Below the pieces are notes generated by a model that was given only the letters and a program-made list of their open reading frames with translations, made no database searches and was not told the DNA's origin. The position numbers and the translations under genes are program-made. Below, one piece after another: positions 1 to 7,833 of a stretch of DNA of 64,000 nt. Source of the DNA: a virus; the IMG/VR virus record IMGVR_UViG_3300015371_000014, positions 16,354 through 80,353 of that record; one strand, given 5' to 3'. Each line of letters begins with the position of its first letter. The stretch's first letter is position 1.

Positions 1-1
1 A

Positions 2-163
2 GACGTAGAAATCGTCTGCTCCCCCGACAACACTGCCGATCTCGGGATGCGCTGCTACGCCACACAGAAGTTGGTGGGCGGGGAGAGGAAGAGCTACTCG
101 ATAGTCTTTATGGATATCGATCAACTGGCGCAATACCGGGAGTACCTGGAGAGGGAGACATAG
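2..163 (+). CDS. 5'-truncated hypothetical protein (C-terminal 53 residues)
   Basis: This reading frame is open from the left edge and stops with TAG at 161-163. The visible part ends in a charged segment (QYREYLERET). Its stop codon shares the G of the next GTG start (TAGTG), so it heads a chain of three coupled small genes. I recognise no family; the N-terminus lies outside the window. Confidence 0.6.
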   Translation, partial: DVEIVCSPDNTADLGMRCYATQKLVGGERKSYSIVFMDIDQLAQYREYLERET

Positions 164-312
164 TGACCCAGCACTGGCGTAAAGACAAAGAGGGGAACTA
201 TTGGGTGAAGACTATTGACGGCGAGCGACCAGCCACCCTGAACGAGATCGAGCAGATCAAGGAACAGCTTCGTCGCCCTGCCAATGATCCCCGTCAGCAG
301 AAAAAGATCTAG
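163..312 (+). CDS. Small hypothetical protein, 49 aa
   Basis: GTG start embedded in the preceding stop (TAGTG) and ending in a stop that again overlaps the next GTG start. The product is highly charged (starts VTQHWRKDKEGNYW, ends PRQQKKI). No domain is recognised. The double start/stop overlap is the main support that it is translated. Confidence 0.55.
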   Translation: MTQHWRKDKEGNYWVKTIDGERPATLNEIEQIKEQLRRPANDPRQQKKI

Positions 313-521
313 TGCTTGCTCAGCACAAAGTTCACAAGATCTCTCTGGAGGGATGGCAAATCACCAAAGAGGGCAAGATCCTGCTCGATATCCTTGTGGC
401 TTACAAAGATGCTCAGGATACCGGGTGTGGGATAAAGAAGCTGTTCCTTGTTCTTCTCCCTGATAAGCCAGATTCCCAGGACTGGATTGCGTTTGGCCTG
501 CCGGATCCCAACGAAAATTAG
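312..521 (+). CDS. Small hypothetical protein, 69 aa
   Basis: GTG start overlapping the previous stop. The soluble product carries a hydrophobic stretch (KILLDILVAY, LFLVLLPD) consistent with a small alpha/beta fold. It is the last gene before a strong promoter and the tRNA-like units. No family recognised. Confidence 0.6.
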   Translation: MLAQHKVHKISLEGWQITKEGKILLDILVAYKDAQDTGCGIKKLFLVLLPDKPDSQDWIAFGLPDPNEN

Positions 522-524
522 GGG

Positions 525-553
525 TTGACAAACTCCTGATCCTTTGATATAAA
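525..553 (+). promoter_or_regulatory. Sigma70-type promoter for the tRNA-like units
   Basis: TTGACA (525-530), a 17-bp spacer and TATAAA (548-553). The predicted transcript begins just before the first tRNA-like unit at 561. It is one of the closest matches to consensus in the window. Confidence 0.8.
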
Positions 554-560
554 TGTGCTA

Positions 561-650
561 GAGACGATAGCTCAACGGATGACTGTCAAAGACAGAGCGA
601 GAGCGACCGGGAAACCGGGAAGTGTGTGGGTTCAACTCCCTCCGTCTCAC
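561..650 (+). tRNA. tRNA-like unit 1 (aberrant cloverleaf)
   Basis: The 5' GAGACG and 3' CGTCTC can form an acceptor stem. TAGCTC follows as in positions 8-13 of tRNAs, and GGGTTCAACTCCC looks like a T arm. The middle is not a normal anticodon arm: it holds a CTGTC-AAA-GACAG triloop hairpin and a CCGG-GAAA-CCGG hairpin. No anticodon can be assigned by eye. It may be a degenerate tRNA, a tRNA mimic or a tRNA with insertions. Confidence 0.4.
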
Positions 651-733
651 GGGACGTAGCTCACAGGTAAGAGCGCCCTGGATTGATGCTCCTTTTCAGG
701 GAGGTATGTGGGTTCAATTCCCACCGTCCCACC
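651..733 (+). tRNA. tRNA-like unit 2 (enlarged anticodon loop)
   Basis: It abuts unit 1. GGGACG pairs with CGTCCC, a perfect D stem GCTC/GAGC encloses ACAGGTAA, and a perfect T arm has GTGGG/CCCAC around TTCAATT. The anticodon stem CCCTG/CAGGG closes a 16-nt loop instead of 7, as if about 9 nt were inserted. The anticodon is therefore uncertain. Clearly tRNA-derived, but possibly processed or non-canonical. Confidence 0.5.
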
Positions 734-822
734 GTTTACTGCGAACCCTGTCGTAAGTTTCGTGCTTGGGTGCGCGACAGGAGCAGTGAAAAGTGGGAGT
801 CACTGGCCCCGCGAAACGAAAA

Positions 823-852
823 GGGAGAGGGTTGGGCAACACGCCCTCTCCC
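823..852 (+). terminator. GC-rich hairpin downstream of the tRNA-like units
   Basis: GGGAGAGGG (823-831) and CCCTCTCCC (844-852) form a 9-bp stem. There is no U tract, so it may be a processing or weak termination signal. I see no credible gene in 734-1020. Confidence 0.5.
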
Positions 853-970
853 CCAGTACCCCATCGATAGATACCTTCATCCCAATCTCCTAGCCTGACT
901 GGTGAGTAGTTGAAAGACTGCTCATCAGTCGTTTATACTTCTTTTAGCTTCCCCTGCCGGGATAGCTTTA

Positions 971-1014
971 GAGGGGACGGGGAAGTGCTGGCGGGTAACT
1001 CACTCCGTCCCCTC
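971..1014 (+). terminator. GC-rich hairpin insulating the late promoter
   Basis: GAGGGGACGG (971-980) pairs with CCGTCCCCTC (1005-1014) as a 10-bp stem, ending 6 bp before the operator/promoter at 1021. It probably separates tRNA transcription from the virion operon. Confidence 0.5.
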
Positions 1015-1020
1015 CACTTC

Positions 1021-1049
1021 TTGACACCTGTCAATTTGGCACCTATGAT
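1021..1049 (+). promoter_or_regulatory. Late promoter with operator fused to its -35
   Basis: TTGACACCTGTCAA occupies 1021-1034, and its first six bases act as a consensus -35. A 17-bp spacer leads to TATGAT (1044-1049). A protein bound to the 14-bp site would cover the -35 directly. It lies 174 bp upstream of the first virion gene, and I see no other strong promoter before the capsid genes. Confidence 0.8.
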
Positions 1050-1222
1050 GCAATCTAAGTAGGTTGATAGGTGTCGCTGTGGTGACTCTTCACCAGTAAT
1101 CGCCACAACTCGCGACAGGTAAGCGGTCCCCCTCCGGATGCTGCCTTAGTCTCGAAACGATAGCCGCAACCATGATGCATACTGCATCGCGGAAGCATTG
1201 CTATAGAGAGACGAGGCAGAAC

Positions 1223-2650
1223 ATGACAGAACCCAACCAAAGGGAAGAAGGGGAATCTCACCCCTCTTTCCGTGTAGGGGTTCCGATGCAGGTGGCAAAG
1301 CTCAGTTCGGCTGAGCGAGCCAAGCTGGTTACGCTGGCCCACGAGCGTGCCCCTGATCCCACGGTGTTTGAGGATCAAGAGCCTTTTTTCTTCACGGCTC
1401 GTGCCTCAAACCAGACCGTGGACTCCTACTTCACCAGGATGAACGAAACCTCTCTCAACAACTACGCGCAGGACGCGACCGATCCTGGCGTCCAGTTCAT
1501 GGTCAGTCACGATGTGATGGAAGTCGGCTTTGGACGTTCCCTTGCTGGTCGGGTAACCGGACCCAAGGGCAATAAAGAATGCCTGATTGACTTCTATACG
1601 ATCCCTGGCCTCCGCGCTGGGAACGTCTCCTCAGATGAATTCATCAACGGCTCCAGGGCTGGCATCTATGCGGATGTCTCGATTGGGTTCAATCCCAAGG
1701 CGATGATCTGCAATATTTGCGGCAATGACTGGATGCGCCGTTGGATGGATATGTGGGACGACAGCGTTGACTCCTGCACTCACTGGCCGGGAATGGAATA
1801 CGAAATTGAGAAGGGACGTAAGAACACAAAAGTGACCTGCGTCCTTGACGTGCAAGACGCACGTCTCAATGAAGTGTCCCTGGTCTACGATGGCGCAACC
1901 CCTGGGGCTGGTATTGCCGCAGTGGACATGGCGCGAATGATGAGTGCTAGGGGACAATTGAATCCAGTGGAGCGCCAAGCTCTGGAAAACATCTATCGGG
2001 TCCGGATTGCCGCTCCTCCTGGTCTGTATGGGGGAGTCGAGCTAGGAGATGTGAGGTACAGCGTCGTGACGAAAACCACTAATAACACTGAGACTCAGCG
2101 CACCGTTGAGGCCGAAGAGAACGAGGTTGACCCACAGCCGGTTCCTGAGGCTCGCAAGGCGGTAGTCGAGTTTGTTGAGGATCGGGCAGAGGCTACGCCT
2201 GAGGAAAACGCTTCGCCACTGGAGATGGTGCGGCGGAAATTCGCAGACCGTGGGCTGAACCTCGATGGAGAGCCTCACGAGATCATTGATGCCCTGGCGG
2301 AAAAGGCTCTGGCCCAACGTCAGCAAATCAAGGATCTGGAAAAGGAAGCTGGTTATGGGCGCGAAGCTCGTACCGCTCTCTTGACCGCCCTGGACGAAGA
2401 GGTGGTCCGCGCTTTTGGTGGCGCTAACGCCGAAGAGAGCCAGAAGCGATACCGCCGCATGGTTGCCGATCTCGACATGAGTGAGATTCAGGCAGTCATC
2501 GATGAACTAGGAGAGCGAGCCGTCGCCAGAATTGGCAAGGGCGGTCAGAAGGCTCTTCTTGATCTCAAAGCAAACGGGAAAGAGCAACCCGAAGTCCCGG
2601 CTGATCGCAAGCCCCGACCTCGCGGCGAAACTCCTTCGCACCTGATCTAA
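1223..2650 (+). CDS. Prohead serine protease with C-terminal scaffold-like region
   Basis: 475 aa. The N-terminal half resembles XkdF/HK97-type prohead proteases that cleave scaffold during capsid maturation. The expected catalytic His is in MVSHDVMEVG (about residue 96) and the Ser in YADVSIGF (about 152). An unusual CNIC...SCTH insertion near residues 160-190 could bind zinc. The C-terminal half is acidic and coiled-coil-like, as expected for a fused scaffold. ATG 1223 is chosen because GAGG lies upstream; the in-frame ATG at 1172 has no ribosome site. It precedes the decoration and capsid genes, the usual order. Confidence 0.75.
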   Translation: MTEPNQREEGESHPSFRVGVPMQVAKLSSAERAKLVTLAHERAPDPTVFEDQEPFFFTARASNQTVDSYFTRMNETSLNNYAQDATDPGVQFMVSHDVMEVGFGRSLAGRVTGPKGNKECLIDFYTIPGLRAGNVSSDEFINGSRAGIYADVSIGFNPKAMICNICGNDWMRRWMDMWDDSVDSCTHWPGMEYEIEKGRKNTKVTCVLDVQDARLNEVSLVYDGATPGAGIAAVDMARMMSARGQLNPVERQALENIYRVRIAAPPGLYGGVELGDVRYSVVTKTTNNTETQRTVEAEENEVDPQPVPEARKAVVEFVEDRAEATPEENASPLEMVRRKFADRGLNLDGEPHEIIDALAEKALAQRQQIKDLEKEAGYGREARTALLTALDEEVVRAFGGANAEESQKRYRRMVADLDMSEIQAVIDELGERAVARIGKGGQKALLDLKANGKEQPEVPADRKPRPRGETPSHLI

Positions 2651-2662
2651 GGAGCTATTACT

Positions 2663-3103
2663 ATGGCGAACCCGCGTAAGGTAATCGTCCACGATGACAT
2701 CGGTTTTCGTGGCCTCACCTTCCTCATCGATGGTTCCACCATCGTCTGGAGCGCTACCGCAAAAAATGGATCGGCTTCGGCTGGTCTGGCTGTGGCTCTG
2801 GTCGCTGGCACCACGATGACGGTGGAACTCGTGACCACGAACCAATCGGTTCTGGGCCGTCTCGACAATGTGGCGCAGGACGGTTCCTGCACCGTGCAGA
2901 TTGAAGGCCAGTGCTACCTCCCACAGGCAACTGGTGGTGATGTGGTCCGTGGCGGCAAGTGTGTCGGCGGTCTGGGTCCATCTTCGGCGCGTGGATATAT
3001 CAAGGAACCGGATACGACAAGCGCAGCCTCCGCGCTGCCTGCACGTCACTTGGTTCTGGATGACACGACCGCTACGGCGATCAGCGTCTTCCTCAGCCCG
3101 TAA
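2663..3103 (+). CDS. Capsid decoration/cement-like protein
   Basis: 146 aa, good ribosome site (AAGGAG). Small beta-rich, Gly/Ala/Thr-rich protein between protease and major capsid gene. Composition and position match DUF2190-like capsid cement proteins. Assignment is by context and general resemblance, not by a diagnostic motif. Confidence 0.55.
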   Translation: MANPRKVIVHDDIGFRGLTFLIDGSTIVWSATAKNGSASAGLAVALVAGTTMTVELVTTNQSVLGRLDNVAQDGSCTVQIEGQCYLPQATGGDVVRGGKCVGGLGPSSARGYIKEPDTTSAASALPARHLVLDDTTATAISVFLSP

Positions 3104-3132
3104 GAGCCGCGTGGCAGCGGTGGAGGAATACT

Positions 3133-4365
3133 ATGGACAAGGTTAAGCAACCGGCTACTGAGACGATGCGGCTCCGTCCTGCGGAGTGTCTGGAGCGTCT
3201 GCCGGAACTGTATCGGGAGGCTGCGCGTGAGAACATTACGCTCAGTCACTTCCTCGAAAACGAAGACCCCAGCCATGAGTGGGAGAACACTGAGGATCGC
3301 AAGATTCGCGCCTTTGGCCGTGTGCTGCGAGCGTCAGGGTTCCGCTTCAAGAGCGATCCCGCTGAAGGTATCTGGGCCGACTCCTTGGAGAAGGTCTACG
3401 AGGATCCTGTTGGACGAGCGCTACTCCCTGAGTGGGCGCGTTCCGTGTGGCGGCGAACCCTCAACAACGGCTATCAGCCTCAGGTGCGGTCCATCTTCGG
3501 TTCCGGCGATGACCTCGTCGGTGGGTTGATGCGGCCCTACACCGATAAGCCAGGGATTGCTGAGCAACTCCTCACCCCGGCTGTGCGCCTCTCCGATCTG
3601 GTGGCGATGACGACTCCGGTCGATTCGGATACCTATCGCAGCGCCTACCTGGATGAGCCATCGGCACCCAACGTGCGCCTCAGCAGGGTGCAGGAAAAGT
3701 CGGACATCCCTCGCTCCTCGATCACCGTGTCTGAACACGTCATCCGACTGTTCAAGTACGGGCGCGGAATCGAGATCAGCTATGAGGCTGGTCGGCGGAT
3801 CCGGATTGACAAGATTGCGTTCTGGCTCGCTCGTGCAGCCCTCCAGGTGGAAGCTGACCGGGTGGCACAGGCGATTGACGTGGCAATCAACGGTGACGGC
3901 AATGCCAGCACCGCAGCCACCAACTACAACCAGTCCGCGCTTGACACGGGTGCCGTCCTGACGGTGAAGGGCTACTTGGCATTCAAGTCCAAGTGGAAGC
4001 AGCCGTATCGCATGACGCACATCTTCGCTCGCGAGACAGAACTGACGAACCTGCAGTTGCTGCAATTCCCGAACAACAACCCGTTTATGTTCCAGGGCGA
4101 TACCCTGGCCGGGTTCGGTGGCATCACCCCGATGCAGGATCTCCTGTCGGGGAACGTCATCTTCGGACAGACCGATCAGGTTCCCGCTGGTGTGTATCTG
4201 GGTATTGACGCTCGCGTCGGCCTGGAGCGCATTACGGAGATCGGTTCGGACATTCAGGAAACCACGCGGTTCATCGAGCGCCAGACGGAAGCTCTCTTCT
4301 TCACGGAGAACGATGGCTTCGGCGTCCTCGACAACCTCGCGGCCAAGACCCTGACGATGGCCTAA
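3133..4365 (+). CDS. Major capsid protein, HK97 fold
   Basis: 410 aa, preceded by GGTGGAGG. An N-terminal charged, helical segment (about residues 1-120) may be a delta-like domain. The remainder has features of HK97-fold shells: a membrane-free alpha/beta body, an E-loop-like region around residues 185-210 and a C-terminal FFTENDGFGVLDN segment. It lies after protease and decoration genes and before connectors. A UUCG-loop terminator follows, consistent with separate tuning of this abundant transcript. Confidence 0.8.
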   Translation: MDKVKQPATETMRLRPAECLERLPELYREAARENITLSHFLENEDPSHEWENTEDRKIRAFGRVLRASGFRFKSDPAEGIWADSLEKVYEDPVGRALLPEWARSVWRRTLNNGYQPQVRSIFGSGDDLVGGLMRPYTDKPGIAEQLLTPAVRLSDLVAMTTPVDSDTYRSAYLDEPSAPNVRLSRVQEKSDIPRSSITVSEHVIRLFKYGRGIEISYEAGRRIRIDKIAFWLARAALQVEADRVAQAIDVAINGDGNASTAATNYNQSALDTGAVLTVKGYLAFKSKWKQPYRMTHIFARETELTNLQLLQFPNNNPFMFQGDTLAGFGGITPMQDLLSGNVIFGQTDQVPAGVYLGIDARVGLERITEIGSDIQETTRFIERQTEALFFTENDGFGVLDNLAAKTLTMA

Positions 4366-4390
4366 GAGAGGGGGCTTCGGCTCCTTTTCC
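4366..4390 (+). terminator. Intrinsic terminator/attenuator after the capsid gene
   Basis: A stem rich in G-C and G-U pairs is capped by a TTCG tetraloop (GGGGGC-TTCG-GCTCCT) and runs into TTTTCC. It starts right after the capsid stop codon. Leakage through it would leave tail genes expressed at a lower level. Confidence 0.65.
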
Positions 4391-4416
4391 GCGAGCGCAA
4401 AACATAGGAGCGCATC

Positions 4417-4662
4417 ATGGCTAGGGAAATGACGATTGTCTGTTTGGAAAAGGGCGAATGGGAACCGGGTCTTACTGCCGATCAACATGGGTGTGATCGG
4501 GCGATGCATGCGGTTGGTGGTCTTGATCTGAATCGAGAGTCACCACTGACCTACGTCGATATCGAGCTTGGACCCGGTTCTAGTGGACCTGTCTTGACAA
4601 GAACCGAATCCCTAGCCATGAAGCTCCTAACAGGATTCTGTAAGATCAAGGAGACAGAGTAA
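4417..4662 (+). CDS. Hypothetical protein, 81 aa
   Basis: Ribosome site AGGAGCGCATC upstream, the same leader motif that precedes the gene at 10332. The stop TAA overlaps the next ATG. Hydrophilic product without recognised domain, in the head-completion part of the operon. Confidence 0.6.
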   Translation: MAREMTIVCLEKGEWEPGLTADQHGCDRAMHAVGGLDLNRESPLTYVDIELGPGSSGPVLTRTESLAMKLLTGFCKIKETE

Positions 4663-5177
4663 TGCCACAAGCAGATTACATCTACGTCCGCTCTGGACGT
4701 AGCGACAACCGGGTAGCCCTGTCGGAAGTTGATGAGGCTCACCCTGGCGGGACGGCGTTTGTTGCCCAGGGGATGACGCGTAAGGTTGGCTACACCCCGT
4801 TCGTGGCTGATCAGATCCGCCAGGGATTCCTGGTCGAGGTCAACGACGCCGCTGGCAAGAAGCAGGCCGACGAATTCGCCAAGACTGTCATGTCGGGCGA
4901 AGAGAGAGAAGCCATGGGCGAACCCCAAGCAGACACCTTTGATCCCCTGGTTGGCAAGTCCGATTCTGAGCTTGCCCAGATGGCGAAAGACCGCAACATC
5001 AAGATCGAGCAGGGCATGCGGAAGTCTGATCTCGTGTCAGCTATCGCGGCTCACGACAACGCCGAAGCGGCCAAGAACGAATCCCTGCGGAATCAACGGG
5101 ACGAGATCGCTGCTGAGCAAGAAGAGAAGCAGGACACGAAGACCACCAAGGTCACCGCTCCTGGCAAGGATCGATAA
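4662..5177 (+). CDS. Head-completion region protein with HeH/LEM-like segment
   Basis: 171 aa. Residues about 104-140 (KSDSELAQMAKDRNI...GMRKSDLVSAI) have the two-helix pattern of HeH/LEM or Rho-N-like domains seen in phage head proteins. The C-terminus is charged and low-complexity. Start and stop overlap both neighbours (TAATG), so it is coupled to the connector gene that follows. Confidence 0.6.
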   Translation: MPQADYIYVRSGRSDNRVALSEVDEAHPGGTAFVAQGMTRKVGYTPFVADQIRQGFLVEVNDAAGKKQADEFAKTVMSGEEREAMGEPQADTFDPLVGKSDSELAQMAKDRNIKIEQGMRKSDLVSAIAAHDNAEAAKNESLRNQRDEIAAEQEEKQDTKTTKVTAPGKDR

Positions 5178-5599
5178 TGCCGCTTCTCCCCTCCGACCGC
5201 TATGAGGATATTCGCCTCAAGCTCGATCCTACCCTGGATGGAGAAGAGGCAATTCCCAATGAAGTCCTGACATCAGACATGGTGTTAGGAGAAGCAGAGC
5301 GCTGGATTCTTAAAGTGGACCCAACGGCTGCTTCGCGAGTCGGAGGGGAGTTGCAGGCTGTCTATCGAGCCATCATTTGCTACGCCGCAGCTGTCTTGTC
5401 CCCTTCTGTTCCGCAAGCAAAGCAGGTCAATATGGCGGGGCACAGCGTCACCACTGACTATGCTGAAACCCCGTCAGAGCGTACGGCTCGTCTCTATGCA
5501 GAGGCCACGGCGGCAGTCGCCTATTACCTGCCAGCTATCCTCCAGACCACCGTTACTACCATGACGTACTTCACCACGGTGAGTGGTAGACGTGCCTAG
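5177..5599 (+). CDS. Head-tail connector-like protein
   Basis: 140 aa, mainly helical (GEAERWILKVDP, AVYRAIICYAAAVL). Position and size fit the gp6/gp15-like adaptor that joins portal to stopper. The family is inferred from context. Confidence 0.5.
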   Translation: MPLLPSDRYEDIRLKLDPTLDGEEAIPNEVLTSDMVLGEAERWILKVDPTAASRVGGELQAVYRAIICYAAAVLSPSVPQAKQVNMAGHSVTTDYAETPSERTARLYAEATAAVAYYLPAILQTTVTTMTYFTTVSGRRA

Positions 5600-6233
5600 T
5601 ATTTCCTTCTATCCGCGTCGCTATATGCGGGGATTGGCCTCTGGCGATCTCCGCGAAGATGGCGCGATCTGGCGTGATGACGGATATGGGTTCACGCTCT
5701 TAACTGTCACCAAAGCGTCAGTACGCCATCGCCTCAACCAACCCGCACCGGATGATCCCCAGGAAGCGACCGCAGCTAATGCAGAGTTTGTCGAGGTTCA
5801 CTTTCCCTGGGACTCTCCGGTACGGATTGGGGATAAATACGTGCAGGACGGTCGGTCCTGGGTGATCGGACTCACCAACATTACGGATTCCTACAGCACC
5901 TTTGCGCGGTGTTACGCGGCCCGTCCTATTGCCGCCACGCCGCGCCAGTGGGTGTCCTTCCGTCGCTACCTTCAGCCTGAGCAACAGTGGATCATTCTCG
6001 CGCCCCAACTGGTGCAGCTTGCCTGGAGTAAGAACCAACCAGACCGACTGGGTGGCGTAGCGATTCGCCAGTACGGATACATCTTTGCCCCAGAGGATAT
6101 GCCACCCCTTGATGTGCAACAGGGAGACACGTTCTACCTTGATGGAATGAGCGCCGTGGTGACCTGGGCCGCTCCCTCGACTGGCTCTCGCCGCGAAGCG
6201 CTGTTTGCCATCAACGTTGGGGAGGGTGTCTGA
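5583..6233 (+). CDS. Head-tail joining/stopper-like protein
   Basis: 216 aa, beta-rich. The GTG at 5583 overlaps the previous gene by 17 nt; GTG 5592 is an alternative. Its place between the adaptor-like gene and the gp10-like gene suggests a head-closure role. No motif proves it. Confidence 0.5.
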   Translation: MVDVPSISFYPRRYMRGLASGDLREDGAIWRDDGYGFTLLTVTKASVRHRLNQPAPDDPQEATAANAEFVEVHFPWDSPVRIGDKYVQDGRSWVIGLTNITDSYSTFARCYAARPIAATPRQWVSFRRYLQPEQQWIILAPQLVQLAWSKNQPDRLGGVAIRQYGYIFAPEDMPPLDVQQGDTFYLDGMSAVVTWAAPSTGSRREALFAINVGEGV

Positions 6234-6619
6234 TGCCCTGGCCGCTACGCGAGGTTCCGAATCCTTTCTATGGCCCTGACGCACGTCCCTGGAATGATCT
6301 TTCCCCAGGATCCTACTGGACGATCCCAGCCGACAAAGAAGGCTATTTTGTTCGGCCCCTCTCACCAGAGTTTCATGCTTCGGGTCGAGACTTCGCGATC
6401 TTCATTACCTTGCCAGGGGGAGCGGAGTGGTGTCCAGACATGATCTCTTCTGAGAGTGGTCATGGTTGGACGGTTACAGGAGAACTCCCAAAGATCACTG
6501 CTCATCCAAGCGTGCATCAGATCGGTCGTTATCACGGATTCGTTACAGATGGCGTGCTAACCGACGATCTGGAAGGGCGCACCTACGATGACAGGAGTTT
6601 GACAGATGTCAATCTTTGA
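6233..6619 (+). CDS. Hypothetical protein, 128 aa
   Basis: Starts in the preceding stop (TGATG). Compact beta-rich, Pro/Trp-containing product with an LPGGAEW motif. It overlaps the following peptidase gene by 14 nt across an operator-like site. Function unknown. Confidence 0.6.
   Translation: MPWPLREVPNPFYGPDARPWNDLSPGSYWTIPADKEGYFVRPLSPEFHASGRDFAIFITLPGGAEWCPDMISSESGHGWTVTGELPKITAHPSVHQIGRYHGFVTDGVLTDDLEGRTYDDRSLTDVNL
6599..6612. promoter_or_regulatory. Variant operator-like site containing a start codon
   Basis: TTGACAGATGTCAA: the 14-bp arms are intact and the centre is GA instead of GG. The ATG at positions 8-10 of the site is the start of the peptidase-like gene, the same geometry as the GTG-containing sites at 37771 and 53308. 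Confidence 0.6.
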
Positions 6620-7364
6620 AGCTGGTGGACTAGGGCGACTCCCTCCCACGGATGACAAGCACCTCCGGATGTTCAGTCTAACCCCTGAGACGATGCCCTC
6701 TGAACCAACGCCCGTCGTGATCGGTATCAACTGGTACGAGCGGTTCGATAACTACTTTCAAGACGACAAGGGCCACTACTGGATCTCTCGCTCAGGGATG
6801 GATCTGGGGCGTATTCGTGGCGGTCACTGTATCTGCGTGGCTTCGCCCCACATCATAGACCGCTGGTGGCCTTTCTATGACCAGGGTTCTGAGGGAGCCT
6901 GCGTTGGCTTTGGTTGGTCGCGCTACGCCTCACTAATGAACAGGGTGCGCTATGACGGCTTCAAGCTCTACCACGAAGCACAAAAGATCGATGAGTGGGC
7001 TGGCGAAAACTATAGCGGAACCTCTGTTCGCGCTGGTGGTGATGTCCTGCGTACTCTGGGCGCTTGGAAAGTGCTGCGAGGAAAGACGCAAGACTACCCC
7101 GACGCTGAAGCTGGCATCGTTCAGTACCGCTGGGCCACCACCATCGAGCAAGTTGCACAATGCCTCTCACCGCACGACGACGGTCACAGGATTCTGAGTG
7201 ACGGGTTTCTCGTTCTGCTCAACTCCTGGGGACCACGCTATCCTGCCAAGGTGAGGATGGATCTTGACACTGCATATCGCGTTCTCTTCAAAGAAGAGGG
7301 TGATGTGAGCATGGCGACTGATCGCCCTGCTTTGCCAAATACCGCGAGAGGATTTCTTGTATGA
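6606..7364 (+). CDS. Papain-like (C1 family) cysteine peptidase-like protein
   Basis: 252 aa. DQGSEGACVGFGWS (about residues 91-104) matches the Gln/Cys active-site block of C1 peptidases. LLNSWG (about 203-208) matches the Asn block. A His in SPHDDGH lies 16 residues before that Asn, the spacing seen in papain. An unusual GGHCICV block precedes the catalytic Cys. No signal peptide. It sits among head and tail genes, so it may process virion proteins or be packaged. The start is inside an operator-like site. Confidence 0.65.
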   Translation: MSIFEAGGLGRLPPTDDKHLRMFSLTPETMPSEPTPVVIGINWYERFDNYFQDDKGHYWISRSGMDLGRIRGGHCICVASPHIIDRWWPFYDQGSEGACVGFGWSRYASLMNRVRYDGFKLYHEAQKIDEWAGENYSGTSVRAGGDVLRTLGAWKVLRGKTQDYPDAEAGIVQYRWATTIEQVAQCLSPHDDGHRILSDGFLVLLNSWGPRYPAKVRMDLDTAYRVLFKEEGDVSMATDRPALPNTARGFLV

Positions 7365-7774
7365 ATCGTCGTGCCGTTCTTGCTGCCTCATTGGTAGCGC
7401 TGACAGAGATGGGATTCCTGAAGAAGGTTGCTGCCAGCCAAACCTGTACCACCGGCAACTGCTCTGGCAATCAGACCTGTTGCGATGGTTGGACGTGCCA
7501 GCCTACTGGCAATGGGAACTCCCACGTCTGCGTCTCTGAGGATATCAGCAACATTCCTTGTGAGGAACATGATCAGTGTCCCGATGATGGGGTCTGTCAT
7601 GAAGGGCAGTGCTGCATTGCCTACAACCAGTACATCGTGGTGGACGGTGCGCCGGAAATTACCATCATCTATGTGCCGATCACAATCACGGTACCAATCA
7701 CGACTCCCGCACCAGCACCAGCCCCGGTTCCCCATCACAAGCGGAAGCGCCGACACCGACGCAATAGGCACTAG
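7361..7774 (+). CDS. Secreted cysteine-rich protein with Tat-like signal
   Basis: 137 aa, coupled to the peptidase gene by ATGA. MNRRAVLAASLVAL looks like a twin-arginine or Sec signal with cleavage after AAS. The mature part has about a dozen cysteines including two CC pairs (CSGNQTCCDGWTC, CHEGQCC), typical of small disulfide-rich folds. It ends in a Pro/Ala linker and a very basic HHKRKRRHRRNRH tail. It may be exported and bind envelope or DNA; function unknown. The TAG stop is part of a dispersed stem-loop repeat. Confidence 0.65.
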   Translation: MNRRAVLAASLVALTEMGFLKKVAASQTCTTGNCSGNQTCCDGWTCQPTGNGNSHVCVSEDISNIPCEEHDQCPDDGVCHEGQCCIAYNQYIVVDGAPEITIIYVPITITVPITTPAPAPAPVPHHKRKRRHRRNRH

Positions 7775-7808
7775 AACGCAAATACAGCCCCGTAGAGGCG
7801 CGTTCTGG
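7771..7808 (+). repeat. Dispersed stem-loop element, copy A
   Basis: CTAGAACGCAAATACAGCCCC core closed by AGAACGC/GCGTTCT. It contains the stop codon of the upstream gene. Related copies lie near 33.28, 55.50, 57.40, 60.24 and 63.20 kb. Confidence 0.65.
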
Positions 7809-7833
7809 CTGAAAAGGTAGAAGGGACAAGGGT

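Noticed and set aside
683-898. 71-codon plus ORF after the tRNA-like units
   Set aside because: Its start lies inside tRNA-like unit 2 and it runs through the hairpin; no ribosome site.
3421-4509. 362-codon minus frame over the capsid gene
   Set aside because: Antisense shadow of the major capsid protein with no start signal or recognisable fold.
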